From Clostridia bacterium (GTDB taxonomy: Bacteria > Bacillota > Clostridia > Oscillospirales > Acutalibacteraceae): a DNA stretch of 64,000 nucleotides. The notes beneath the pieces are model-generated. The model was not told where the DNA came from. It was given only the letters and a program-made list of their open reading frames with translations, and ran no database searches. The stretch covers positions 1 through 64,000 of the forward strand of contig JAFUPX010000010.1 in assembly GCA_017472575.1 (NCBI GenBank). The letters run 5' to 3'. The position numbers and the translations under genes were made by a program. Positions 45,083 through 53,791 of this stretch are shown one piece after another (the first letter of the stretch is position 1; the number at the start of each line of letters is the position of its first letter).

Positions 45083-46369
45083 ATGTCAGATTATTTAAGT
45101 ATGTCAAAAGAAGAACAGCTTGAGGAATTTAAGGCTGTAAGAGCGGAATATGAAAAGCTTAGGCTTATGCATTTATCTCTTGATATGTCGAGAGGAAAGC
45201 CCGGCTTTGATAATATGGATTTGAGCGAGGAAATGTTTGACCTTGTAGGCAATGATACAGGCTTTAAAAATATAAGCGGAATTGATTGCAGAAACTACGG
45301 CGGACTTGACGGACTTGCTGAGCTTAAAACCCTTTTCGGTGAGATTTTGGATATTTCTCCCGACCAGATAATTGTAGGGGGAAACTCCTCTCTTAATATG
45401 ATGTTTGATACCATTGCTCAGGCAATGACTCACGGAATGGGCGGCGAGCCTTGGGCAAAGCAGGGAGAGATTAAATTTATCTGTCCTGCCCCCGGATATG
45501 ACCGTCATTTTGCGATAACCGAGTATTTCGGCTTTAAGCTGTTAACCGTTAAAATTAATTCCGACGGACCGGATATGGACGCTGTAGAAGAGCTTGTAAA
45601 GGATCCGTCTGTTAAGGGTATTTGGTGTGTTCCTAAGTATTCAAATCCAGAGGGTGTGACCTATAGTGATGATGTTGTTCGCAGGATGGCGGCGTTAAAG
45701 CCTGCAGCAGGAGATTTCAGGATTTTCTGGGATAACGCTTATGCGGTTCACGATTTGTATGATGAGGGAGATAAGCTCCTTAATATCTACGACGAATGTG
45801 TTAAGGCAGGCAACCCTGATTTACCTCTTATTTTCACATCTACATCCAAGATAACCTTCCCAGGAGCCGGCGTTGCGGCTCAGGCGGCAAGTCCTAACAA
45901 TGTGGCAATGCTTAAGGGCAGAATGAAGTATCAGACTATAGGTCCTGATAAATTAAACCAGCTCCGCCATGCGAGAATGTTTAAAACAGCTGATGATGTA
46001 AGAGCGCATATGAAGAAACACGCAGGAGTTTTAAGACCGAAATTCGAATGTGTTTTGGCTGAGCTTGAAAATGAGCTTGGGGGCAAGGGTATTGCTAAAT
46101 GGACCAATCCAAAGGGCGGATACTTTATCAGCCTGAATGTGCTTCCCGGCTGTGCGAAAAGAACGGTTCAGCTTTGTGCTAATGCAGGTATGATTCTAAC
46201 ACCTGCCGGAGCTACCTTCCCCTACGGAAAGGACCCTGAGGATGAGAATATAAGAATTGCTCCGTCCTACCCTTCTGTTGAGGAGATCGAAAAGGCATCG
46301 AAGGTGCTTTGTGTTGCTGTAAAATATGCAGTTCTCGAAAAGCTGACCGGCTATAAAAAGAAAGCCTAA
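45083..46369 (+). CDS. Aspartate-type PLP aminotransferase (subgroup Ic / MocR-like)
   Basis: 428 residues of the group represented by actinobacterial and clostridial aspartate aminotransferases, transferring the amino group between aspartate and 2-oxoglutarate. Seen are LSLDMSRGKPGFDNMDLSEE near 33, NYGGLDGLAELKTLFGEI near 72, GNSSLNMMFDTIAQAM near 101, the aromatic CVPKYSNPEGVTYSDDVV near 187, DNAYAVHDLY near 219, and the PLP lysine in FTSTSKITFPGAGVA near 255. Start ATG 45083 after GGGAGG. Monocistronic; substrate specificity is inferred from family only. Confidence 0.85.
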   Translation: MSDYLSMSKEEQLEEFKAVRAEYEKLRLMHLSLDMSRGKPGFDNMDLSEEMFDLVGNDTGFKNISGIDCRNYGGLDGLAELKTLFGEILDISPDQIIVGGNSSLNMMFDTIAQAMTHGMGGEPWAKQGEIKFICPAPGYDRHFAITEYFGFKLLTVKINSDGPDMDAVEELVKDPSVKGIWCVPKYSNPEGVTYSDDVVRRMAALKPAAGDFRIFWDNAYAVHDLYDEGDKLLNIYDECVKAGNPDLPLIFTSTSKITFPGAGVAAQAASPNNVAMLKGRMKYQTIGPDKLNQLRHARMFKTADDVRAHMKKHAGVLRPKFECVLAELENELGGKGIAKWTNPKGGYFISLNVLPGCAKRTVQLCANAGMILTPAGATFPYGKDPEDENIRIAPSYPSVEEIEKASKVLCVAVKYAVLEKLTGYKKKA

Positions 46370-46375
46370 TAATTA

Positions 46376-46404
46376 TTGACTTTAACGCTTTATTTATGTA
46401 TAAT
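46376..46404 (+). promoter_or_regulatory. Promoter of secDF
   Basis: TTGACT (46376-46381), 17-base spacer, TATAAT (46399-46404). Transcription should start near 46411. Confidence 0.85.
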
Positions 46405-46416
46405 ATATCTTATAGT

Positions 46417-46444
46417 GGATAAATGCCCATAGGGGCATTTATCC
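46417..46444 (+). promoter_or_regulatory. 12-bp hairpin at the 5' end of the secDF mRNA
   Basis: GGATAAATGCCC pairs perfectly with GGGCATTTATCC around a 4-base loop, about 6 bases after the predicted transcription start. Only GTTTAG follows, so it is a poor terminator; it may protect the mRNA end or act as an attenuator. Confidence 0.7.
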
Positions 46445-46475
46445 GTTTAGAAAGCACAAAATGGAGGATTTGCCA

Positions 46476-47858
46476 ATGAAGTTCAAAAGAACAGGCAAGC
46501 CGGTTTTCTTTATAGTATTCTTTCTGATTCTCGCTCTTACATATACCGCGTTTTTCGGAATAGAAAACTATTACGGTGATACCCGGCAGCTTTATATTAA
46601 GGGTGCAAAGGATATTCGTTGGGGAATTGATATCCGCGGCGGTGTAGAAGCGGTTTTCTCGCCGGATAAAGAGGATGTTGATATTACAGACGAAGATATG
46701 GATTCCGCAAAAGCAATCATAGAAACAAGATTGGTTAACAACAACATTACCGACTATGAAGTTTATGTAGATTCCAGTAATAATCAAATAATAGTACGTT
46801 TCCCGTGGGCGGCAGACGAAAGCGATTTTGATGCGGCATCGGCTGTTCAGGAGTTGGGCGAGACTGCTCAGCTTGCCTTTTATAACGGAGATGATAATTC
46901 CACCGAGGCATTTATGACGGGCGAGGTTGTTAAATCGGCGACTCCTCAGTACACAGAGGATTACGGTTATGTAGTTTCTCTTGAGTTTAATGACGAGGGA
47001 GCTTCAGCCTTTGCAACTGCAACTGCAACTGCCGCTTCTCAAAACACAAACATTTCCATTTATATGGATGAGGAAAATATTTCAACTGCAGGATGCAGTC
47101 AGGCTATCACCGGAGGAAGCGCCATAATTTACGGTGACTTTACCGAGGATGAATGTAAGGACCTTGCAAATAAAATTAACGCAGGCTCATTGCCTTTTGC
47201 TCTGACAGTTGATGATAGTAAGCTTCAGATAATTTCTGCAACTCTCGGTTCAGATGCCTTAAGCGTTATGCTTATCGCCGGTTCAATCGCATTTGGAGTT
47301 ATCTGTTTGCTTATGATTTTACGCTACCGTCTTAACGGTGTTATAGCGTCTATAGCTCTTCTTGGTCAGCTCGCAGGTTCTATAGCGTGTATTTCGGGAT
47401 ATTTTTCTGGAGTTTCAAGCTTTACCTTAACTATTCCGGGTATAGCAGGTATTATTCTTTCTATCGGTGTCGGAGTTGACTGTAACGTTATTGCCGCAGA
47501 GCGAATTCGCGATGAGTTTGCAAAGGGCAAGACGATTGACGGTGCTATTGACAGCGGTTATAAAAACAGTATAAGCGCAATTATAGACGGTAATGTTACC
47601 ATAGTAATAGTAGCTCTCGTTCTTATGGGTGCGTTTGGCTCGCCGGACAGCTTTATTGCGAAGATATTCTCTCCGCTTATGTCCCTTTTCGGTTCTTCTA
47701 TAACAGGTTCAATTTATTCCTTTGGCTATACTCTCCTTATCGGTGTTATCTTCAACCTTATAATGGGTGTACTTGCCTCCAAATATATGCTTAAGAGTAT
47801 CTCTCAGCTGAAATTCTTAAGAAAACCTTGGCTTTACGGAGGTAAGAATAATGGCTAA
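46476..47858 (+). CDS. secD: Protein-export membrane protein SecD
   Basis: 460 residues; with SecF it uses the proton gradient to help pull proteins across the membrane. One membrane segment at the start, then a periplasmic-type domain with GIDIRGGVEAVFSPDKEDVD near 49 and ETRLVNNNITDYEVYV near 88, then five segments near the end with GVGVDCNVIAAERIRDEFAK near 333. ATG 46476 is chosen over 46461, because GGAGG lies 7 bases before it. SecF follows with an 8-base overlap. Confidence 0.96.
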   Translation: MKFKRTGKPVFFIVFFLILALTYTAFFGIENYYGDTRQLYIKGAKDIRWGIDIRGGVEAVFSPDKEDVDITDEDMDSAKAIIETRLVNNNITDYEVYVDSSNNQIIVRFPWAADESDFDAASAVQELGETAQLAFYNGDDNSTEAFMTGEVVKSATPQYTEDYGYVVSLEFNDEGASAFATATATAASQNTNISIYMDEENISTAGCSQAITGGSAIIYGDFTEDECKDLANKINAGSLPFALTVDDSKLQIISATLGSDALSVMLIAGSIAFGVICLLMILRYRLNGVIASIALLGQLAGSIACISGYFSGVSSFTLTIPGIAGIILSIGVGVDCNVIAAERIRDEFAKGKTIDGAIDSGYKNSISAIIDGNVTIVIVALVLMGAFGSPDSFIAKIFSPLMSLFGSSITGSIYSFGYTLLIGVIFNLIMGVLASKYMLKSISQLKFLRKPWLYGGKNNG

Positions 47859-48780
47859 TTCTAAATTTGATTTTAACAAGTCCCTTATTAAAGTTCTTAT
47901 TTTATATGCCGCAATTTTTATTGTTGGTATAATAATAGCCTGTGTTTTCGGAGTTAAGCTTGATATCAACTTCCGCGGCGGTACAAGACTCACCTATTCC
48001 TATTCAGGAGAGGTTGAGGAAGGCGATATAAAAGAAATAGTTAAAGAGAATGTTGAAGGAACTTTTTCTGTAAGTAAGAGTACATCTCTTGCAGGTGATA
48101 CAAATACCTTTACTATCAGCCTTGCCGGAAACAAGTCTCTTTCAGCAGAAACACAGACAGCTATTACCACCGCTTTACAGGAAAAGTATGCGGATGGAAA
48201 AATCGAGATTTACGATTCAAACTCAGTAAGTCCTACTATTGCAGGAACCTTCCTTTTAAAGAGCTTTGTAGCTGTAATTTTAACTGCTATACTCGTAGTT
48301 ATTTATGTAGGCATTCGCTTTAAGAAAATCGGCGGTATATCTGCTGCTCTTACGGCACTCTGCGCACTTGTTTTGGATTTACTTGTAACCTTCTTTGTAT
48401 GTGTTATTTTCAGACTGCAAATAGATTCAAACTATATTGCGGTTGTTCTTACCATTCTCGGTTACTCTCTTAACGATACAATTGTTGTATATGACCGTGT
48501 TCGTGAAAACAGAAGACAGAATCCCGAAATGGTAATCGGTGATATCGTTAATATGAGCATTACCAAGGTTTTAGTAAGAAACATCGTAACAACTATAACA
48601 ACCGTACTTGCTGTTATTACAATTATCGTTGTATCTGAGATTTACGGGCTTACAAGCCTTCGCACCTTCGCTATTCCTATGGCGTTTGGTCTGCTTTCAG
48701 GCTGTTTCTCCTCTGTATTTGTTGCAGGACCTCTTTGGGTTAAATGGAAAGAACATAAGGCTAACAAGGCTAAAGCATAA
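47851..48780 (+). CDS. secF: Protein-export membrane protein SecF
   Basis: 309 residues; partner of SecD. First membrane segment (about 12-32), the domain with DINFRGGTRLTYSYSGEVEE near 40, and the five-segment core with LGYSLNDTIVVYDRVRENRR near 205 and ITKVLVRNIVTTITTVLAVI near 236. In some Bacillota secD and secF are fused; here they are two overlapping genes. A strong terminator follows. Confidence 0.96.
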   Translation: MANSKFDFNKSLIKVLILYAAIFIVGIIIACVFGVKLDINFRGGTRLTYSYSGEVEEGDIKEIVKENVEGTFSVSKSTSLAGDTNTFTISLAGNKSLSAETQTAITTALQEKYADGKIEIYDSNSVSPTIAGTFLLKSFVAVILTAILVVIYVGIRFKKIGGISAALTALCALVLDLLVTFFVCVIFRLQIDSNYIAVVLTILGYSLNDTIVVYDRVRENRRQNPEMVIGDIVNMSITKVLVRNIVTTITTVLAVITIIVVSEIYGLTSLRTFAIPMAFGLLSGCFSSVFVAGPLWVKWKEHKANKAKA

Positions 48781-48786
48781 AATAAC

Positions 48787-48820
48787 AGCCGACAGAAGTT
48801 TTCTTCTGTCGGCTTTGTTT
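48787..48820. terminator. Terminator after secF
   Basis: AGCCGACAGAAG pairs with CTTCTGTCGGCT around TTTT, followed by TTGTTTT. It lies between convergent secF and the small minus-strand gene. Confidence 0.92.
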
Positions 48821-48999
48821 TAATGAAACATTGTCTGAACACCGTCAACAAAGTCTCCCACAGCCTTAACCAGCTTTGTAGAACCTTTTGAGATATTACG
48901 ATGGTCCTGAAGCATAACCTTGCCTACAGCGAGTGCTGCGGCTCCGGCAATCATTCCGGCGCCTAAGCCTTTAATAAATGACATTGAATTATTTTGCAT
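48820..48999 (-). CDS. 59-residue glycine/alanine-rich membrane-associated small protein
   Basis: On the minus strand ATG 48999 follows AAAGGTAGG and opens a 59-residue frame: MQNNSMSFIKGLGAGMIAGA, then AALAVGKVML, a basic stretch (QDHRNISKGSTKLVKAVG) and DFVDGVQTMFH. The glycine-rich hydrophobic helix (about 8-30) followed by an amphipathic helix resembles short YtxH-like proteins common in Clostridia. The stop lies at the edge of the secF terminator. No function is known; short size is the main reason for caution. Confidence 0.65.
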   Translation of the reverse strand: MQNNSMSFIKGLGAGMIAGAAALAVGKVMLQDHRNISKGSTKLVKAVGDFVDGVQTMFH

Positions 49000-49057
49000 A
49001 ATCTAAAACCTACCTTTCGGTAATATCTTTACCTGAAAATCGGGTTTTATTATTTGT

Positions 49058-49101
49058 TTTAAAAAAACAAAAGCCTTGCGGAAAATTTCCGTAAGGCTTT
49101 T
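49058..49101 (-). terminator. Terminator of the rpsB-tsf operon
   Basis: On the minus strand AAAAGCCTTACGGAAA pairs with TTTCCGCAAGGCTTTT (one mismatch) and is followed by GTTTTTTT. Confidence 0.9.
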
Positions 49102-49115
49102 AGCTTTAAGAATAA

Positions 49116-50027
49116 TTATTTAATCATGCTTGCAACTTCGTTTGCGAAATCGTCAACACGCTTTTCAATTCCCTCGCCCTTCTCAAAACGAACGAAAGAC
49201 TTAATGCTGATAGCAGTGCCAAGTTCTTTAGCAGTTTTTTCAACATACTTGCCGACTGTTAAATCACCGTCAACAACGAACTGCTGTTCAACAAGGCAGT
49301 TTTCCTTGTAATACTTGCCGATTTTACCCTCAACAATTTTGCCGAGAACAGCATCGGGCTTGCTAGCCATTTTGGGATCTTCCTTCATTTGAGCTATAAG
49401 GATTTCCTTTTCCTTATCGAGAACCTCTGCGGGAACTGAAGCCTGATCAAGATAAGCAGGATTCATAGCAGCTATCTGCATTGCTATGTTTTTGCCCATA
49501 GCAACAAACTCTGCGTTTGTATCGTCAAGCTCGGTGTCAAAATTAACCATAACACCGATTTTTCCGCCTGCGTGAACATAGGTAACAACCTTACCCACGT
49601 AGCGTGCAAAGCGACGAACCTTTATATTCTCGCGAACAGCAAGGAATAACTCTTGAACCTTTTCTTCAACAGTCTTACCATCCTTCTTGCAAGCCAGAAG
49701 TGCATCCATATCAGCAGGATTCTGCTCTGCGATTATATCGGCAATCTCGGCTGCGAGAGCCTTGAAGCCGTCACCGTTAGCAACGAAATCTGTTTCTGCG
49801 TTAAGCTCAACAACAGCACCGATGCCGTTCTTTGCAATAGCACAAACGGTACCCTCAGCTGCAATACGGCTTGCTTTTTTAGCCTGAGAAGCAAGACCTT
49901 TTTCTCTGAGGTAATCTGTAGCTGCATCCATATCACCATTGCACTCAACGAGCGCCTTTTTGCAGTCCATCATACCGCAACCGGTCTTCTCTCTTAAAGC
50001 CTGTACATCTTTAGCTGTAAAAGCCAT
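49116..50027 (-). CDS. tsf: Elongation factor Ts
   Basis: 303 residues; the nucleotide exchange factor of EF-Tu. [20 protein letters not shown] and [20 protein letters not shown] at the start, the EF-Tu contact motif [12 protein letters not shown] near 75, and paired core subdomains ([20 protein letters not shown] near 145). It follows rpsB by 40 bases. This pair is often upstream of pyrH, but here is 45 kb away and on the other strand. Confidence 0.98.
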   Translation of the reverse strand: MAFTAKDVQALREKTGCGMMDCKKALVECNGDMDAATDYLREKGLASQAKKASRIAAEGTVCAIAKNGIGAVVELNAETDFVANGDGFKALAAEIADIIAEQNPADMDALLACKKDGKTVEEKVQELFLAVRENIKVRRFARYVGKVVTYVHAGGKIGVMVNFDTELDDTNAEFVAMGKNIAMQIAAMNPAYLDQASVPAEVLDKEKEILIAQMKEDPKMASKPDAVLGKIVEGKIGKYYKENCLVEQQFVVDGDLTVGKYVEKTAKELGTAISIKSFVRFEKGEGIEKRVDDFANEVASMIK

Positions 50028-50067
50028 TTATATCACTCCAAATTAGTTATAATAGTTATAGGTTAAA

Positions 50068-50823
50068 TTATTCAGCTGCCTCTTCAACAACTTCAGCCTC
50101 AGCTTCTTCTGATTCTTCTGCAGCGGCAGTTCCCATTTCGGAGCCCTGTCTGCCTTCAATTACAGCGGCAGCAATTGTCTCAGAAATGAGCTTTACAGCG
50201 CGGATAGCATCGTCATTACCGGGGATAACAGCGTCGATCTCGTCAGGGTCACAGTTTGTGTCAACAATAGCGATAATCGGGATACCGAGCTTCTTAGCCT
50301 CTGCAACAGCAATTCTTTCCTTGCGGGGGTCAACAATAAATAAAGCTCCGGGGATCTTCTTCATATCCTGAATTCCGCCGAGGAACTTTTCGAGCTTTTC
50401 AATCTCGAGGTTGAGCTTAATAACTTCCTTCTTAGGGAGAAGCTCAAATGTTCCGTCGTCTCTCATGGTGCGTAACTGATTGAGTCTAGCAATTCTTGTG
50501 CGAATGGTTGTGAAGTTTGTGAGCATACCGCCGAGCCAACGAGCGTTAACATAGGGCATACCGCAATGCTCTGCTTCTTCCTTAACGGAATCCTGAGCCT
50601 GCTTCTTTGTTCCAACGAAAAGAATGTCTCCGCCTTCGGCTGCGATGTCGCGAGCGAACATATAAGCCTCGTTAAGCTTCTTAACGGTCTTCTGAAGGTC
50701 GATGATGTAAATTCCGTTGCGTTCTGTGAAAATGTACTCAGCCATTTTCGGGTTCCAGCGTCTTGTCTGATGTCCGAAATGAACACCGGCTTCAAGAAGC
50801 TGTTTCATTGATACTACTGCCAT
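50068..50823 (-). CDS. rpsB: 30S ribosomal protein S2
   Basis: 251 residues. [20 protein letters not shown] near 6, [20 protein letters not shown] near 62, [20 protein letters not shown] near 85 and [20 protein letters not shown] near 179 are typical. The end is an acidic tail ([16 protein letters not shown]). The frame is open well into the leader, but ATG 50823 after AGGAGG is the family start. Promoter at 50959-50987. Confidence 0.98.
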   Translation of the reverse strand: MAVVSMKQLLEAGVHFGHQTRRWNPKMAEYIFTERNGIYIIDLQKTVKKLNEAYMFARDIAAEGGDILFVGTKKQAQDSVKEEAEHCGMPYVNARWLGGMLTNFTTIRTRIARLNQLRTMRDDGTFELLPKKEVIKLNLEIEKLEKFLGGIQDMKKIPGALFIVDPRKERIAVAEAKKLGIPIIAIVDTNCDPDEIDAVIPGNDDAIRAVKLISETIAAAVIEGRQGSEMGTAAAEESEEAEAEVVEEAAE

Positions 50824-50927
50824 TTCTTTTTCCTCCTGAGGTTTTTCCTCCATCCTGTTTGTTTTTCGGGGAAATCTACCTCTGGAAGACACCTGCCCGA
50901 TTAAAACAGAATGTGTGTAATATTTCA

Positions 50928-50987
50928 CTAATGCGCAGTATTTCACATTAGCTGAAAAATTATACCACAATTTACCGCCGAATGCAA
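50928..50987 (-). promoter_or_regulatory. Promoter and 5' hairpin of rpsB-tsf
   Basis: Minus strand TTGCAT (50987-50982), 17-base spacer, TATAAT (50964-50959). At the predicted start CTAATG (50951-50946) can pair with CATTAG (50933-50928). The 130-base leader may respond to S2, as leaders before rpsB do in other bacteria. Confidence 0.75.
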
Positions 50988-51004
50988 GTGTTTTTTATAA
51001 AAGC

Positions 51005-51112
51005 GGAAAAAATCTACTGTTAATAGGAGTGAAAAAGGGAAAATTCTACTGTTAGGAGAGAAAAAATCAAGGTAATTCTACCGGCAAAAATAAACCGTTT
51101 ACCTGTTTCTAG
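51005..51112 (+). repeat. Phased TCTAC repeats upstream of the GT8 operon
   Basis: TCTACTGTTA occurs at 51013-51022 and 51045-51054; TCTACCGGC at 51077 and TCTAGTAAA at 51108 continue the series with steps of 32, 32 and 31 bases. The first two copies share surrounding A/G-rich sequence. The spacing is about three helix turns. No clear -35/-10 promoter was found here. Possible regulator sites. Confidence 0.5.
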
Positions 51113-51175
51113 TAAAAGTAGGGTGAAAATTTGAATGAAAATAATATACTTGTTATGGAAGAAAGGAGCGGCGAT

Positions 51176-52018
51176 ATGAATATTCTTTATTGCGGAGATG
51201 GTAATATTAAAGATGGGCTTTGCGTGTCTGTACTGTCTCTTTTAAAAAATGTTAAGGAACCGCTTAATATTTATATAATTACAATGTCACTCGGGGAACG
51301 ATGTGCAATAACCTTAGAGTTTGCCGAATTTCTTGAAAACAGGCTGAAAAAAGAAAACAGCAGAAACAAAGTAACCCTTATTGATATAACTGATTTGTTC
51401 TGTGAAAATCCGCCCGCGGCAAATATAGAAACCCGATTTACACCTTTTTGTATGCTAAGGCTCTATGCTGATTTAATTCCCGACCTGCCTGATAGGATAT
51501 TATATCTTGATTATGATGTTATGTGTCGCAAGGATTTTTCAGAGATGTATTATATGGATATGAGTCAATTAGAGCTTGCAGGGGTACTCGACCGTTACGG
51601 CAAATGGTTTTTTCACAGAAATTTTTTTAAATTTGATTATATGAATTCAGGCGTACTGCTTATGAATCTTGAAAAAATACGGGAAACCGGACTTTTTAGC
51701 AAATGCCGAAACCGTTGTGCAGATAAAAGAATGTTTATGCCTGACCAATCTGCAATAAACAAGCTTTCCGATTATAAAAAACTTCTTCCCAGAAAATATA
51801 ACGAGCAGAAAACAGCAGATAATGAAACAGTTTTTCATCATTTTACAACCAGATTCAGGTTCTTTCCTTTTATACATACGGTAACAGTAAAGCCGTGGCA
51901 GAGAGAAAAACTACATACGGTTCTTGGTGTTTATGAATATGATAATATTTTAGATGAATATGAAAATATAAAAAGGAGTATAAAAAATGAATACAATTCC
52001 GATTTTCTTTACAATTGA
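51176..52018 (+). CDS. GT8-family glycosyltransferase (first of two)
   Basis: 280 residues, a retaining GT-A enzyme related to lipopolysaccharide galactosyl/glucosyltransferases. The N-terminal sugar-nucleotide part reads MNILYCGDGNIKDGLCVSVL, the metal-binding DxD is YLDYDVMCRKDF near 110, MNSGVLLMNLEKI near 155, and a C-terminal HHFTTRFRFF...VTVKPW near 220 gives the usual second metal histidine and acceptor part. The frame is open to TTG 51131, but ATG 51176 after AAAGGAGC is preferred. It overlaps the next gene by 32 bases. Donor and acceptor unknown. Confidence 0.85.
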   Translation: MNILYCGDGNIKDGLCVSVLSLLKNVKEPLNIYIITMSLGERCAITLEFAEFLENRLKKENSRNKVTLIDITDLFCENPPAANIETRFTPFCMLRLYADLIPDLPDRILYLDYDVMCRKDFSEMYYMDMSQLELAGVLDRYGKWFFHRNFFKFDYMNSGVLLMNLEKIRETGLFSKCRNRCADKRMFMPDQSAINKLSDYKKLLPRKYNEQKTADNETVFHHFTTRFRFFPFIHTVTVKPWQREKLHTVLGVYEYDNILDEYENIKRSIKNEYNSDFLYN

Positions 52019-52937
52019 CGACGGCTACGCACCCTTTTTGAGCGTTGCGCTGAATTCGGCAATAAAAAATTCGAGCAAAGACAGAAAATATAAAGCAATA
52101 ATTTTATATCAGGAGTTAAGTGAGGAAAACAGAAAGAAACTGGTGAGCCTTAAAACCGATAATTTCAGCATAGAGTTTGTTCCGATGGAAAGCGGACTTG
52201 AGAGCATTACCGACCGAATGTCCAACAGGTTACGCTGCGATTATTTCACCCTCACCATTTATTTCAGGCTGTTTATTCCGAAAATGTTCCCTGAGTATGA
52301 CAAGGGAATATATATTGACAGCGATGTTGTTTTAACATCTGATATTGCCGAACTTTTTGAAACAGATATAGGAGATAACTATATTGCTGCGTGTACAGAC
52401 CTCTCGGTTGCTGATGTGCCGCCGCTGGTTAAATATATGGAGCAGGCGGTAGGAGTTAAAGCTAAGGAGTATATAAATTCAGGCGTACTGCTTATGAATC
52501 TTAAAAAACTGCGTGAAGTAAAAATAGATGAGCATTTCCTTGAACTTCTGAACACTTATCATTTCGACTGTATCGCTCCCGATCAGGATTATCTTAACGC
52601 AATCTGCAACGGAAATATTTATTATCTTGACGAGATATGGGACACAATGCCTAATGAAAATAAGCCGCCGCTTGAAAATGCAAAGCTTATTCATTACAAT
52701 CTCTTCTCAAAGCCTTGGTGCTATGATGATATTCAGTACGGCGAGATTTTCTGGGATTATGCCGAGGACAGCGGATACATAGATGAAATAAAGGCGTACA
52801 AGGCCGGCTATTCCGACGAGCAGAAAGAGTCTGATACAAAATGTCTTGACCTTCTGATAGAGAGGGGAGATTCCATTCCCGAAAATGAAGTTACTTTTAA
52901 GAAAATGATTGAGAACGGAGTTAAAATTCGTTTATGA
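51987..52937 (+). CDS. GT8-family glycosyltransferase (second of two)
   Basis: 316 residues. IPIFFTIDDGYAPFLSVALN at the start, YIDSDVVLTSDIAEL near 109 (DxD), YINSGVLLMNLKKLREVKI near 163, APDQDYLNAICNGNIYYLDE near 197, and IHYNLFSKPWCYDDI near 231 match the GT8 order. AAGGAG lies before the ATG, inside the end of the preceding gene. It shares 27 identical bases with that gene over the NSGVLLMNL codons though the proteins are otherwise diverged. Its stop overlaps the acyltransferase start by 4 bases. Confidence 0.88.
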   Translation: MNTIPIFFTIDDGYAPFLSVALNSAIKNSSKDRKYKAIILYQELSEENRKKLVSLKTDNFSIEFVPMESGLESITDRMSNRLRCDYFTLTIYFRLFIPKMFPEYDKGIYIDSDVVLTSDIAELFETDIGDNYIAACTDLSVADVPPLVKYMEQAVGVKAKEYINSGVLLMNLKKLREVKIDEHFLELLNTYHFDCIAPDQDYLNAICNGNIYYLDEIWDTMPNENKPPLENAKLIHYNLFSKPWCYDDIQYGEIFWDYAEDSGYIDEIKAYKAGYSDEQKESDTKCLDLLIERGDSIPENEVTFKKMIENGVKIRL

Positions 52938-53791
52938 TTATCGGAGATAATAGAGAAGCGGTAATAGAAAACATAAAAGTTGCGGCGGAAAACGGCGACT
53001 TTCATTCAAAGGTTGAAATAAATGACCCAAACCTTACACCCGAGCAGAGCAAGGCTATACTTGACCGTTATGTGCAGAACAGGCGAAAAGCTTCCTTTAA
53101 GGCAAAAACTTTGTTAGCAAGGCAGGCGGCAAATCTGCTCACCTTTGCGCTTAACAGAAACAGCGAAATAACAGGCATAGAAAATGCCCTGGGTATTAAG
53201 GGCGGAGCAATAGTTACGAGCAATCATTTCAGTCCTGTTGAAAACACCGCCGTAAGGCTGGTTGTGAAAAAGCTCGGAAAGAAAAGAATAAATATAGTAA
53301 GTCAGGAAACAAATCTGGCAATGCCCGGTGCTATAGGCTTTTTAATGAACTATGCGGATATCATTCCTATTGCGGAAGACAAAAACTATTTGAAAAATAA
53401 TTTTCCCGAAATTATCAAATCACTTATCCAAAAAAACGAATATGTTTTAATCTACCCTGAACAGGAAATGTGGTTTAATTACCGAAAGCCCCGCCCATTT
53501 AAACGGGGAGCATATTACTATGCCGCAAAGCTTGGAGTTCCGGTTATTTCAATATTTGTTGAAATGCAGGATTTAAACGAAAAGGATACCGATGAATTTA
53601 ATAAGGTTAAGTTTAAAATTCATATTTTAAAGACACTTTATCCCGACCCTGAAAAAAGTGTTAAAGAAAACAGTGTTTCAATGTGTGAAGAAGATTATGC
53701 TCAGAAAAAGGCGGCTTACGAAAAGGCTTACGGCAAACCTCTTGATTACACTTTTCAAAATTCCGATATAGCCGGATGGGTAAAGAAATGA
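52934..53791 (+). CDS. PlsC-like acyltransferase, HX4E variant
   Basis: 285 residues. After a long N-terminal part (about 1-60), the acyltransferase core shows NHFSPVEN near 94, where the usual HX4D box ends in Glu instead of Asp, then YVLIYPEQEMWFNYRKPRPF near 170 in place of the FPEGTR block, and GVPVISIFVEM near 200. Related enzymes acylate lysophosphatidic acid or other glycerol or sugar hydroxyls. No membrane segment is strong. Translationally coupled to both neighbours. Substrate unknown; acylation of a glycolipid made by the GT8 enzymes is an inference from the operon. Confidence 0.8.
   Translation: MIIGDNREAVIENIKVAAENGDFHSKVEINDPNLTPEQSKAILDRYVQNRRKASFKAKTLLARQAANLLTFALNRNSEITGIENALGIKGGAIVTSNHFSPVENTAVRLVVKKLGKKRINIVSQETNLAMPGAIGFLMNYADIIPIAEDKNYLKNNFPEIIKSLIQKNEYVLIYPEQEMWFNYRKPRPFKRGAYYYAAKLGVPVISIFVEMQDLNEKDTDEFNKVKFKIHILKTLYPDPEKSVKENSVSMCEEDYAQKKAAYEKAYGKPLDYTFQNSDIAGWVKK

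Noticed and set aside
51005..51112. CRISPR array
   Set aside because: The repeats are only 5-10 bases, units vary, and no cas genes are near.
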